NCBI RefSeq assembly: GCF_029887935.1
Contig: NZ_JARXRO010000012.1
Span: 1-64,000, forward strand
Source: Luteimonas kalidii
GTDB taxonomy: Bacteria > Pseudomonadota > Gammaproteobacteria > Xanthomonadales > Xanthomonadaceae
Reading direction: 5' to 3'
DNA: 64,000 nt
The number at the start of each line of letters is the position of its first letter. The stretch's first letter is position 1. The notes beneath the pieces were generated by a model. The model was given only the letters and a program-made list of their open reading frames with translations, ran no database searches and was not told where the DNA came from. The translations under genes and the position numbers were made by a program. Below, piece by piece: positions 53,651-62,033 of this stretch.

Positions 53651-53680
53651 CCGGCCGCGCCCTGCTCTCGGGGCGGCCGG
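53651..53680 (+). terminator. GC-rich hairpin after the sugar transporter
   Basis: CCGGCCGC and GCGGCCGG arms, extended by CCC/GGG across one bulged G, enclose TGCTCTC. It starts 14 bases after the transporter stop codon and lacks a U-run; it could isolate the transporter message from the antiporter gene. Confidence 0.45.
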
Positions 53681-53718
53681 ACGTGATGAAATAGCCGCCC
53701 GTTCCACGTGACCCGTCC

Positions 53719-54957
53719 ATGAGCCACGCCGTCACGACGACCGAACTGTTCCTGATCGCCATGGCGGTGATCTTCGCCGTGCCGTACCTCGTCTGGCGGC
53801 TGGCGCGGACCGACTACTGGGCACCGCTGGTGGTGGTGCAGATCATCGCCGGGATCCTGCTCGGCCCGGGCGTGCTGGGCCGCGCGATGCCGGAGCTGCA
53901 CGCCGCGGTGTTCAACCCCGACGTGATCACCGCGCTCAACGGCCTGGCGTGGTGGGGCGTGATGCTGTTCGTGATGATCGCCGGCATCGAACTCGACGTG
54001 CGCCAGGCCTGGGCCAACCGGCGCGAAACCGGAGTGACCGCCGGGCTGGCGCTGGGCGTGCCGCTGGCGGCCGGTGCGCTGGTGGCGCTGGGCATGCTCG
54101 GCCTCGATGGCTGGATCGGCCCCGCGGGACTGCCCTGGCAGTTCGTCGTCGGCGTCGGCATGGCCTGCGCGGTGACCGCGCTGCCGATCCTGATCCTGTT
54201 CATGGAGAAGCTGCAGATCCTGCGCGCGCCCATGGGCCAGCGCATCCTGCGCTACGCCAGCCTCGACGACATCGCGATCTGGGGCGTGCTGGCGCTGGTG
54301 CTGATGGATTGGGAGCGGATCGGCCGGCAGGGCGCGTTCCTGCTCGCATTCGGCCTGGCCTGCGTCGCGTTCCGCAGGCTGATGCGGTCGATCCCCGCGC
54401 ACGACCGCTGGTACGTGATGCTGGTGTGGCTTGCGGTCTGCGCGTTCGGTGCCGACTGGGCCGGCCTGCACTTCATGGTCGGCGCGTTCCTGGCCGGTGT
54501 GGTGATGGACGCGGAGTGGTTCGAACAGGAGACGATGGACCTGCTGCGCCATCACGTGCTGCTGGTGATCATGCCGGTGTTCTTCCTGAGCACCGGGCTG
54601 CGCACGTCCTGGGACATCGGAGGCAGCGTGGTCTTCCTCGCGGCGGGCGCGCTGCTGGTGGCCTCCGTCGCCGGCAAGCTGGCCGGCGTGCACATCGCCG
54701 GGCGCGTGCTCGGCTGGAAGTCCGGCGAAGCCTCGATCATCGGCTGGCTGCTGCAGACCAAGGCGCTGATCATGATCATCTTCGCCAACATCCTGCTCGA
54801 CAAGCGGATCATCACCAGCGAGACCTTCACCGCGCTGCTGCTGATGGCGGTGGCGAGCACGATGCTGTCGATTCCGGTGGTGGCGCCGAAGCTGCGTGCG
54901 CTCGGCGCGTCCACGGATGCCCGCATCGATCCCGCGGCCCGCACCGGCCTGCCCTGA
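53719..54957 (+). CDS. Cation/proton antiporter, CPA2 (Kef/Na+:H+ exchanger) family
   Basis: A 412-residue inner-membrane protein with about twelve hydrophobic segments. VVVQIIAGILLGPGVLG is the first-helix signature; MLFVMIAGIELDVRQAW and ACAVTALPILILFMEKLQIL with SLDDIAIWGVLALVLMDW carry the Asp pair of the ion site; LLRHHVLLVIMPVFFLSTGLRT is the second half. It lacks the cytoplasmic TrkA-N domain of Kef channels, so it is probably a plain Na+ or K+/H+ exchanger. The ion is unknown. No clear link to the flanking halogenase cluster, whose genes converge on it 39 bases away. Confidence 0.87.
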   Translation: MSHAVTTTELFLIAMAVIFAVPYLVWRLARTDYWAPLVVVQIIAGILLGPGVLGRAMPELHAAVFNPDVITALNGLAWWGVMLFVMIAGIELDVRQAWANRRETGVTAGLALGVPLAAGALVALGMLGLDGWIGPAGLPWQFVVGVGMACAVTALPILILFMEKLQILRAPMGQRILRYASLDDIAIWGVLALVLMDWERIGRQGAFLLAFGLACVAFRRLMRSIPAHDRWYVMLVWLAVCAFGADWAGLHFMVGAFLAGVVMDAEWFEQETMDLLRHHVLLVIMPVFFLSTGLRTSWDIGGSVVFLAAGALLVASVAGKLAGVHIAGRVLGWKSGEASIIGWLLQTKALIMIIFANILLDKRIITSETFTALLLMAVASTMLSIPVVAPKLRALGASTDARIDPAARTGLP

Positions 54958-54996
54958 GCCCCGGCGGACGCGGGGCGCCTTGCGCCTCCGTCGGCG

Positions 54997-56514
54997 TCAG
55001 GGCTTCGCGGCGGGCGCGTAGCTGCGCATGTAGTCCATGTGCGGCGGCAGCTTTCCGGCGGTCGACAGCACGTTCGAGCGGATGTCGTCGAGGAAGCGTT
55101 TGAGTCCGTCTTCGCTCATCGCGTCGGCCGTGGGATGGTAGCGATGCGGCATCACGCCCTGACCCATCATCACCTGGATCCACGAATTCGCACCGAACAG
55201 TTCTCCCGGCACGTGGAAGACGCTGCCGGTCTCGCGGAACAGGTCGATCCGGTGGCGCAGGGTGTCGGGGATGTCCATGTGGCCGATCGCCCGCCAGTAC
55301 GGGGTGTCGCGCCGGTGGGTGAGGTGGTAATGCATTACCACGAAGTCGCGCACGTGCACGAGCTCCGAGGCCAGCTGTGCGTTGTACTGGTCGATCGCCG
55401 CGCGGGTCACGACCTGCGGAAACAGCTGCAGCAGGTGCATGATGCCGCGCTGGATCAGGTGGATGGTGGTCGACTCCAGCGGCTCGATGAAGCTGCCGGC
55501 CAGGCCGAGCGCCACGCAGTTGCGGTGCCAGCACTTCATGCGCTGGCCCGGGCGGAACCGGATCGGCCACGGGTCCTTGATGACCTCGCCTTCCAGGCTC
55601 GACAGGAACTCGTGCCTGGCCTCGTCGTCGGCGATATACCGGCTCGAATAGACGATGCCGTTGCCGACCCGGTGCTGCAGCGGGATCCGCCACTGCCAGC
55701 CCGCGGTACCCGCAATCGCCCGGGTGTAGGGCACGGCGTCGCGCACGGCGGTGGTCTGCGTCGCCAGCGCGCTGTCGTTGAACAGCCAGTGCGACCAGTC
55801 CTCGTAGCCCACGTTCAGCGCCTTGCCGATCAGCAGTGCGCGGAAACCCGTGCAGTCGACGAAGAAGTCGCCTTCGATAGTCGCGCCGTCCGCGAGCCGG
55901 AGGCTGGCGATGTCGCCGTCGGCGTCGACGTCCACCTCGACGATCTTGCCCTCGACCCGTTTCACGCCATTGGCTTCGCTGAACCTGCGCAGGAAGCGGG
56001 CGTAGTGGCTCGCGTCCATGTGGTAGGCGTAGTTGATGCCGTTGCGGGGCAGGTGTCCGAACCTGTCCTGGAGGGCCGCCTGCAGTTCGACGCAGTAGTC
56101 CTCGTAGCCGCTGGCCATTCCCTCCGCGCGCCCGCGCAGCCAGAAGTGCTGGAAACCCGCGGACCAGTGGTCCTTGCCGTTGACCCCGAACGAATGGATG
56201 TAGCGGTGCCCGACGTCGAGCCAGTTCTCGAACGAGATGCCGAGCTTGATCGTGCCCTGGACCGCCGACATGAACTCCTGTTCCCCGATCTCGAGCAGTC
56301 GATGGAAAGTCACCAGCGTCGGAATCGTCGCCTCGCCGACGCCGACCGTGCCGATCTCCTCGGACTCCACGAGCGTGACCTCGACGACCTTGCCGAACAT
56401 CTTCGAGATGCCCGCGGCCGCCATCCATCCGGCCGTCCCCCCGCCAGCGATCACCACGCGCCGGACCGGCCTGCGCTGGCTGTCGTCCGATTCCTGCACG
56501 TTTGTCGTCCTCAT
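54997..56514 (-). CDS. Flavin-dependent halogenase (tryptophan 7-halogenase family), copy 3
   Basis: A 505-residue enzyme of the same family as the two genes at 41966 and 43661 but clearly divergent from both. VVIAGGGTAGWMAAAGI binds FAD; GVGEATIPTLVTFHRLL; Lys 90 in VQGTIKLGISFENW is the catalytic Lys position; GWQWRIPLQHR is an intact WxWxIP; FIEPLESTTIHLI has the Glu; IQVMMGQGVMPHRYHP closes. The gene overlaps the cupin stop (ATGA), so the two are translationally coupled. It is last in the SapC-cupin-halogenase unit of cluster 2, which lacks the second halogenase and DUF6445 found in cluster 1. The natural substrate is unknown. Confidence 0.9.
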   Translation of the reverse strand: MRTTNVQESDDSQRRPVRRVVIAGGGTAGWMAAAGISKMFGKVVEVTLVESEEIGTVGVGEATIPTLVTFHRLLEIGEQEFMSAVQGTIKLGISFENWLDVGHRYIHSFGVNGKDHWSAGFQHFWLRGRAEGMASGYEDYCVELQAALQDRFGHLPRNGINYAYHMDASHYARFLRRFSEANGVKRVEGKIVEVDVDADGDIASLRLADGATIEGDFFVDCTGFRALLIGKALNVGYEDWSHWLFNDSALATQTTAVRDAVPYTRAIAGTAGWQWRIPLQHRVGNGIVYSSRYIADDEARHEFLSSLEGEVIKDPWPIRFRPGQRMKCWHRNCVALGLAGSFIEPLESTTIHLIQRGIMHLLQLFPQVVTRAAIDQYNAQLASELVHVRDFVVMHYHLTHRRDTPYWRAIGHMDIPDTLRHRIDLFRETGSVFHVPGELFGANSWIQVMMGQGVMPHRYHPTADAMSEDGLKRFLDDIRSNVLSTAGKLPPHMDYMRSYAPAAKP

Positions 56515-57524
56515 CGATTGATCCGTTGAATCAGCCGCGCGCGCAGGTCGCGCGCCCGGGCCTCGTCGAGCGGCGCGAGCACGCCGCGCGCATGCGGCGG
56601 TATATGGTCGGCGGTCGCCTCGCCCGGCTCGAACACGTAGTGCCGGAATGCGTCCTGCCAGATCGCGCGCTGCTCCGGCGGCAGGTCGCGGATGGTCATC
56701 ATGGCGTACATGAGCGTGTTCATCGGCGTGTCCATCCACGCCGGCGCATCGCGCCACCAGTAGTTGACCAGCACATTGAACGGCTCCAGTCCCTCCACGT
56801 GGTGCCACCACATGCTCGGGATCAGCACCGCGTCGCCGGGGCCGAGTTCCGCGACCTGCGCATGGCGCATCGCCTCGGCGAAGCGCGGGAACCGGTCGAG
56901 ATCGGGAGCGGCGAAATCCACCAGGCTCACGGCCTGTCCGGCGGGCGTCGCGTCGATCGGACCGATGTAGAGGTTGGACAGCTGATCCGGCGGGAACAGC
57001 GTCACCCGCCGGCGCCCGGCAGCGACGCAGGCCAGGTTCTGCGGCAGGTCCTGGTGGGCGGCGATGCGGCTGCGGTTGCCGATCCAGATGCTGGCCAGCG
57101 GATCGCGCGACCCGAAGTCCACGTCGTTCGCGGCGCGAAACCCCGGCAGGAACGTGTCGATCGTGGTCGAGGCGACGTAGATCGAAGGCGGGGCTTCGTC
57201 CGCGAGGTACTTGCGCAGGGTCTCCAGCGCGACGCCCATCGGCACCTGCTCGCGCCGGAAATTGAAGCCGCTGAAGTCCGCGTTGTAGAACACGCGTCCG
57301 GATTCCCCCGGCGGCGCGACCGTGGCCACCACCGGCATGCCGCCGTGGTCGAAGCCCTTCAGGTAGTCGATCGCAGCGTCCGCGGATCCGGCCGCACGCA
57401 CGATCGGCCAGTGCGACACCAGCCCGCGCATCACGAGCGGCCGTTCCGAGCACAGTACCCCTTCGGGGAGCGATCGGGGATCGGCTCCGCCGCGTTCGGG
57501 AATCGGTCTAGCGGGAGGCAGCAC
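56511..57524 (-). CDS. JmjC-like cupin (cupin_8, Pass1-related), cluster 2
   Basis: A 337-residue homologue of the cupin at 45272. GRVFYNADFSGFNF, YVASTTIDTFLPGF, ASIWIGNRSRIAAHQDLPQNLACVAAGRRRVTLFPPDQL (His and Asp of the metal triad), SLVDFAAPDLDRFPRF and LGPGDAVLIPSMWWHHVEGLEPFNVLVNYWW (distal His) appear in the same order. The GTG start at 57524 overlaps the end of the SapC gene by 17 bases, and its stop overlaps the halogenase start, so all three are tightly coupled. This order and coupling repeat cluster 1 more tightly. It probably needs Fe(II) and 2-oxoglutarate; no reaction is assigned. Confidence 0.85.
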   Translation of the reverse strand: MLPPARPIPERGGADPRSLPEGVLCSERPLVMRGLVSHWPIVRAAGSADAAIDYLKGFDHGGMPVVATVAPPGESGRVFYNADFSGFNFRREQVPMGVALETLRKYLADEAPPSIYVASTTIDTFLPGFRAANDVDFGSRDPLASIWIGNRSRIAAHQDLPQNLACVAAGRRRVTLFPPDQLSNLYIGPIDATPAGQAVSLVDFAAPDLDRFPRFAEAMRHAQVAELGPGDAVLIPSMWWHHVEGLEPFNVLVNYWWRDAPAWMDTPMNTLMYAMMTIRDLPPEQRAIWQDAFRHYVFEPGEATADHIPPHARGVLAPLDEARARDLRARLIQRINR

Positions 57525-58221
57525 GGCGGCGATTCGTCCGCTCGATCAGGTCGCGCATGCGCGACATCGATGCGAGCACCATGTAGATCGGCAGGAGGTG
57601 GTTATCGCGGGCCAGACGCTCCAGCGTCGCGCCATCCAGCGCGCCCAGCCGCTCCTCGTTGATGGTATGGAAACCGGCGAGCCGGTTGAGGCTGCCATCC
57701 TCCAGCTGCACGTCGAGGAAGAAGGACTCGAGCAGCTCCAGCCGCTGCAGTGCGGCAACGAAGGCCGGCGTCGCATCCACGCCCTCATGCAGCGCCAGCA
57801 GCACCGACCGGATGCGCTCGAGGTGCTCGCTCGATGCGCCCTCCGCGTCGAACAGCAGTGCGCCATCGCTGCCGGCGTCGCGCACGCGGGGATGATCCAG
57901 GTCGACGTGGACCAGTCGCTCGCCGCCCGCGACGCCGATCAGGAATGGCTGGCGCTGTACCGACAGCGGAACATAGGTCGCATCCCAGCGGTCGCCGTCG
58001 AGGAACAGGTTGCAGCCCTCCTGCAGGCCGAACAGCACCAGCGGCAGGAAGCCCCCCGCCGGCTCGCGACGGAACACGATCGGATAGTGCGCCTGCACGT
58101 TCCGGAACTCGTCCGGGAACGTCAATGCACCCATGACGTCGTCACCCAGCCGGGCGCCGTGACCGGCGTGCACGCGCAGCCCACGGTGTTCCACGCTGTT
58201 CAGGAGGACATGCTGGCCCAT
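57508..58221 (-). CDS. SapC family protein, cluster 2
   Basis: A 237-residue homologue of the SapC protein at 46300: LLNSVEHRGLRVHAGHGARLGDD, FPDEFRNVQAHYPIVFRR, LFGLQEGCNLFLDGDRWDATYVPLSVQRQPFLIG, ERLVHVDLDHPRVRDAGSDGALLFD and LEDGSLNRLAGFHTINEERLGALDG. The HVDLDHPR segment is identical in both copies. It starts at ATG 58221 with GAGGATCG upstream and overlaps the cupin gene. A hairpin at 58292 separates it from the TonB receptor, the same spacing logic as in cluster 1. Function unknown. Confidence 0.85.
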   Translation of the reverse strand: MGQHVLLNSVEHRGLRVHAGHGARLGDDVMGALTFPDEFRNVQAHYPIVFRREPAGGFLPLVLFGLQEGCNLFLDGDRWDATYVPLSVQRQPFLIGVAGGERLVHVDLDHPRVRDAGSDGALLFDAEGASSEHLERIRSVLLALHEGVDATPAFVAALQRLELLESFFLDVQLEDGSLNRLAGFHTINEERLGALDGATLERLARDNHLLPIYMVLASMSRMRDLIERTNRRRAASR

Positions 58222-58291
58222 CGATCCTCGATCGTTCCGGGGGCGGGTGTCGCGGGTCAATCGTGCCCCATCGACGCCCACAGGGAAAGAA

Positions 58292-58311
58292 GCCGACGGG
58301 GATCCGTCGGC
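58292..58311 (-). terminator. Hairpin terminator after TonB receptor 2
   Basis: GCCGACGG (58292-58299), loop GGAT, CCGTCGGC (58304-58311): a perfect 8-bp stem. On the minus strand it is followed by UUCUUUCCC. It lies 41 bases beyond the receptor stop and would limit read-through into SapC, as the terminator at 47195 does in cluster 1. Confidence 0.75.
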
Positions 58312-58352
58312 CTCTTCCGCTGCGCGCCGCTGCGGGCGGGAGCCCGCCTCCA

Positions 58353-61300
58353 TCAGAACTTGTAGCGCACCCCGAACATGTAGCGTGGGCCGGTCTGGGT
58401 CGCGAACCGGACCATGTTCTCGTGGCGCGCGTGCGTGCGCATCGTCTCGTCGGTGAGATTGATGCCTTCCAGGCTGAGCGTCAGGTTGTCGCTGACCTGG
58501 TAGCTGATGTTGGCATCCAGCTGGCCGTACGCCTCGACATGGTTGGGATCGGTCCGCGGGCCGACACCGTTGAAGAACTCGTCGCGCCAGTTGTAGGCCA
58601 GGCGCACCTGCCAGTCGTTCCGGTCGTAGAACGCCACCAGGTTCGCCGAATCGCTCAGGCCGACCAGCGGATACTGCTGGCCCAGGCTCAGGTCGTCGAA
58701 CGTCAGGCCGGAGTCGACCATGGTGTAGTTCGCCGCCAGGCCGAAGCCGGTCTGGCCGAACATGTGCTGGACGTTGATTTCCCAGCCGTCGATCTCGTCG
58801 GAGCGCTGGTTGGCCGGCACGCTGATGTTGAAACCGGCAACCGGATCGCCCGGCTGTCCGGTGATGCCGCCGGTCGGGTTGCCCTCACCGTCGAACCCGG
58901 TCTGGACCACGCCCGGCTGGCCGGCGAAGTTCTCGAAAATGTAGTTGCGGATGCAGGCGCCGTCGGTCGCCGGGCACACGGAGAGCGCGGCGTTCCAGTA
59001 GGCGCCGCCCACCGGCGTGGTCATCTCGAACGGCTGTTCGCGCACGATCGTCTGGCTGATGAAATTCTCGATGTCCTTGCGGAAGTAGCCGACGGAGAAG
59101 TAGTTGCCCTCACCGTAGTACCACTCGAACGACAGGTCGAAGTTGTCCGACTTCAGAGGCTCCAGTGATGGATCTCCGCGCCGTCCGTCGCCGCCGGAGG
59201 CACGCACGACCGGCTGCAGCACCTGTCCGGCGCTGATGTCGCCCCAGCCGGGACGGGCGATGGTCTGGCTGTAGCTGCCGCGCAGGACCATCTCGTCGCT
59301 GAGGTCGAGCTTCAGGTCGAGGTTGGGCAGGACGAAGTCGTAACTGCCCGTGTCGCGCGTGAACTCGCGCTCGGGCGCATAGTCCACCGCAAGCTCGTTC
59401 GCGGCGATCCAGGTGATGGTCTGGCCGACGCGCTGCAGCCCTTCGGATTCGACGTCGGTCTTCTCGTAGCGCACGCCGAGCGCCACATGCAGCGGCATGA
59501 CGTCACCGAACGTGGACGTCCACTGCAGGTACGCACTCTGCGACTTCTCGCGGGTACGGATGTCGTCGGTGAACTCGGTCGGCATCTCGTAGCAGCTCGG
59601 GCAGCCGGTGATCTCGATCGCCGCCTGGCGCAGGCGCTCGAAGTCGAACACCAGGAAGTCGTCGGTCCACATCGGGTTGTCGTGGTTGCCGAACGCCTCG
59701 AAGTAGCGCGACATGCTGTCGTTGTACCAGATGTCGTCGTCGTAATCGGCCGGGGTGCCCACGCCGCCCCACGTATCGCGCTGCATCACCGCCGATGCGG
59801 ACCGGTTGTTGACCTCCATCGTGGAGATGCCGAAGTCCAGCCCGGAATAGTCGCCGAACTCGAACCGGCCATTGGCCTGGAGCTGCTCGACCTCGGACTT
59901 GTTGTAGCTGTTCTGGAACACCGACCCGGTCACCAGGGCCTGCGACGGATCGACCTGGCTCACGCCCGCCGGCAGCAGCACGTTGACGATCGGAATCTCG
60001 CCGCTGTAGTCCACCGTGGTGTTGCCGCGGATGTACGCGGCCACGCCGAGCACGCCTGCCGAACCGTACGGGCCGTCGGGCCGCGATGTGGCGCTCGAAT
60101 CGTGATAGTCGAACTCCAGGCTCAGGGCGTCGTTGACCTGCCACTCGACGTTGAAGCCGAGCATGTCGCTGGTGGTCTCGTTGCCGATCTTGGCACCGCC
60201 CATCGACAGGTCCGAACCGACCATGTCCTCCGAGTACATGATCGGCGCCGCGATCGGGCCATCGGTCCAGCTGCTGTCGCCGGCGCCCTGGTTGAACCAC
60301 ACCGAGAGCTCGCTGCGCTGCAGCTGCACCTGCTGCTCGATGTAGTTGTAGTCGACCGTCGCGGTCACGTTGTCGGTCGGCGCCCACTGCAGGGTCACCT
60401 GGCCGTTGGTGCGCTGGCGCTGGATGCCGTTGACGCTGTAGCCGGTGTTCTGCGGACGGGCATAGATGTCGCCCGGGCCCGGCCGGTTCTCGATGCGGTC
60501 GGAGTAGCCCTGGCCTTCCTGCGGCAGGCACTGCCAGCAACCCGGATCGGCGTTGTCGCCGGCGAAGGTCAGCCAGCCATCGGCGACCGAGGCCTGGTTG
60601 AACCCGGAGTCGCGCTCCTGGTAGCTGCCGCTGAGCATCACGCCGAAGCGGCCGTCGGCGTAGGTCTGGCTGAAGATGCCCGACAGTTCGCCGGTGAAAT
60701 CGCTGCCCTGCAAGGTGCGCGGCAGGCGCTGGTTGGACTCGTCGTAGACCGACTTGAGTCCGACGCTGACCACGGGCTCGGCCTCGAGCGGACGCGCGGT
60801 GCGCACGTCGATGGTCGCGCCGATGCCACCGGTCGGATTGTCCGCGCGCCCCGTCTTGTAGACGTTGACCGCGGAGATGGATTCGCTGGCCAGGTTCGAG
60901 AAGTCGAACGAGCGCGCCGAGGACGCGCCTGCTCCGCCGGGCCCGAGGTTCGACGCGGGCATCTGGCGGCCGTTGAGCAGCACCAGGTTGTAGTCCGGCC
61001 CGAGGCCGCGGACGGTGATCTTCTGGCCTTCGCCGCTCGACGTGCGGTCGATCGACACGCCGCTGATGCGCTGCAGCGATTCGGCCAGGTTGGTGTCGGG
61101 GAACTTGCCGATGTCCTCGGCGACGATGCCGTCGACGACGCCCTGGGCATCGCGCTTGATGTTCATCGACGACTCCAGGCTCGCACGGATGCCGGTGACG
61201 ACGATGGTGTCGAGTTCCGCGGGATCGTCGTTCGTCGCCTGTTCGGCGGACGTCGACGGCGCGGGATCCTGGGTAACGGTTTGTGCCGCGAGCGGCGGGG

Positions 61301-61364
61301 CCAGCGCAATCAGCAGCGCAGACGTCAACAGGCGCCGCTTGGGCGCTGCATGCGTGTATTTCAT
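58353..61364 (-). CDS. TonB-dependent receptor of halogenase cluster 2
   Basis: A 1003-residue outer-membrane receptor starting at ATG 61364 (GGGAGAGGGAAGG upstream). The signal peptide ends APPLAAQT; LDTIVVTGIRASLESSMNIKRDAQGVVDGIVAEDIGKFPDTNLAESLQRISGVSIDRTSSGEGQKITVRGLGPDYNLVLLNGR is the class-typical plug, strikingly similar in its first part to receptor 1. Paired cysteines (DPGCWQCLP; TGCPSCYEMP; VCPATDGACI) dot the loops. The C-terminus MFGVRYKF ends in Phe. Its promoter region contains both palindromes discussed elsewhere, one overlapping a TTGACA -35, so it may integrate two sugar signals. Confidence 0.9.
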   Translation of the reverse strand: MKYTHAAPKRRLLTSALLIALAPPLAAQTVTQDPAPSTSAEQATNDDPAELDTIVVTGIRASLESSMNIKRDAQGVVDGIVAEDIGKFPDTNLAESLQRISGVSIDRTSSGEGQKITVRGLGPDYNLVLLNGRQMPASNLGPGGAGASSARSFDFSNLASESISAVNVYKTGRADNPTGGIGATIDVRTARPLEAEPVVSVGLKSVYDESNQRLPRTLQGSDFTGELSGIFSQTYADGRFGVMLSGSYQERDSGFNQASVADGWLTFAGDNADPGCWQCLPQEGQGYSDRIENRPGPGDIYARPQNTGYSVNGIQRQRTNGQVTLQWAPTDNVTATVDYNYIEQQVQLQRSELSVWFNQGAGDSSWTDGPIAAPIMYSEDMVGSDLSMGGAKIGNETTSDMLGFNVEWQVNDALSLEFDYHDSSATSRPDGPYGSAGVLGVAAYIRGNTTVDYSGEIPIVNVLLPAGVSQVDPSQALVTGSVFQNSYNKSEVEQLQANGRFEFGDYSGLDFGISTMEVNNRSASAVMQRDTWGGVGTPADYDDDIWYNDSMSRYFEAFGNHDNPMWTDDFLVFDFERLRQAAIEITGCPSCYEMPTEFTDDIRTREKSQSAYLQWTSTFGDVMPLHVALGVRYEKTDVESEGLQRVGQTITWIAANELAVDYAPEREFTRDTGSYDFVLPNLDLKLDLSDEMVLRGSYSQTIARPGWGDISAGQVLQPVVRASGGDGRRGDPSLEPLKSDNFDLSFEWYYGEGNYFSVGYFRKDIENFISQTIVREQPFEMTTPVGGAYWNAALSVCPATDGACIRNYIFENFAGQPGVVQTGFDGEGNPTGGITGQPGDPVAGFNISVPANQRSDEIDGWEINVQHMFGQTGFGLAANYTMVDSGLTFDDLSLGQQYPLVGLSDSANLVAFYDRNDWQVRLAYNWRDEFFNGVGPRTDPNHVEAYGQLDANISYQVSDNLTLSLEGINLTDETMRTHARHENMVRFATQTGPRYMFGVRYKF

Positions 61365-61451
61365 GAACCTTCCCTCTCCCAAGGTCGTCACGAAAGCGAT
61401 TTGTGATGCCACGACCATTGCGGTCGAAGCGCGGGCATTAGGAAACCAACC

Positions 61452-61465
61452 TGACAGCGTTGTCA
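61452..61465. promoter_or_regulatory. Operator TGACAGCGTTGTCA at TonB receptor 2
   Basis: One base off a perfect palindrome and matching the site at 51998. On the minus strand it reads TTGACAACGCTGTCA, so a consensus -35 (plus positions 61461-61466) overlaps it, with receptor start about 97 bases further. The same repressor as at the sugar transporter, most likely the LacI protein encoded next door, would compete with RNA polymerase. Confidence 0.75.
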
Positions 61466-61479
61466 ACCGCCGATTGGCG

Positions 61480-61493
61480 TGTTACCGCTAACT
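61480..61493. promoter_or_regulatory. Degenerate copy of the TGTTAGCGCTAACA operator
   Basis: TGTTACCGCTAACT differs at two positions from the perfect palindrome at 50787 upstream of TonB receptor 1. It lies just upstream of the first operator of this promoter. It may be a weak site for the second, unseen regulator. Confidence 0.5.
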
Positions 61494-62033
61494 TTTTTTC
61501 AGATCGTGCGTGCCGATTTCGCGCAGGCCATGCACGGGTCAAACGATGACCTGCGTGTGTCATTGCAGCGCAGGAGCGCGACGAACGCGTGGGCTTCGGG
61601 AGGCCGTTGACTGCGTGCGACGGAGGGTGTGCGAGACACGCGCGCACGCAGCGTCACGCCGCCGAGGGTCCTCGGATCGAATGCCGCAATGCGAACCGTC
61701 GCGCATCTCGACGTGGCGATGCCCAGGCAGCGGAGTTGTGGGTGTCTGGAGCGGCAGGGCTGGCGCGTGCGGCCCCGGACATCATGCGCGTGCGGCCGCG
61801 AGGCCTGCGCGTCCACTCCGAAGTCTCCCGTTGCGCCCGCGGAGGGACGTCGCGCATTGCGCACGCGCAGGTCGCGATGCGACCTGCGTAGATTCAGATG
61901 CGTCGCCCCGGCACCTCGAGCGCCGCAATCATCCTCACGCGCCGCGATCGCTCGCGACCCGTGCACGCGCCCGCGTGCTGCACGCACGGCGGCCAGCGTC
62001 AACGTGCGTGTCGCGCAATGACGCAGGATCGCG

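Larger units (their letters stand above)
61365..62033. other. 669-bp intergenic region between TonB receptor 2 and the LacI gene
   Basis: Both flanking genes read leftwards. The left part contains the receptor promoter and the two operators (61452 and 61480). From about 61500 to 62033 I see no gene with credible composition, no RNA family I recognise and no repeat; it is GC-rich with several short palindromic words (GCGTGCG types) only. Confidence 0.6.
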
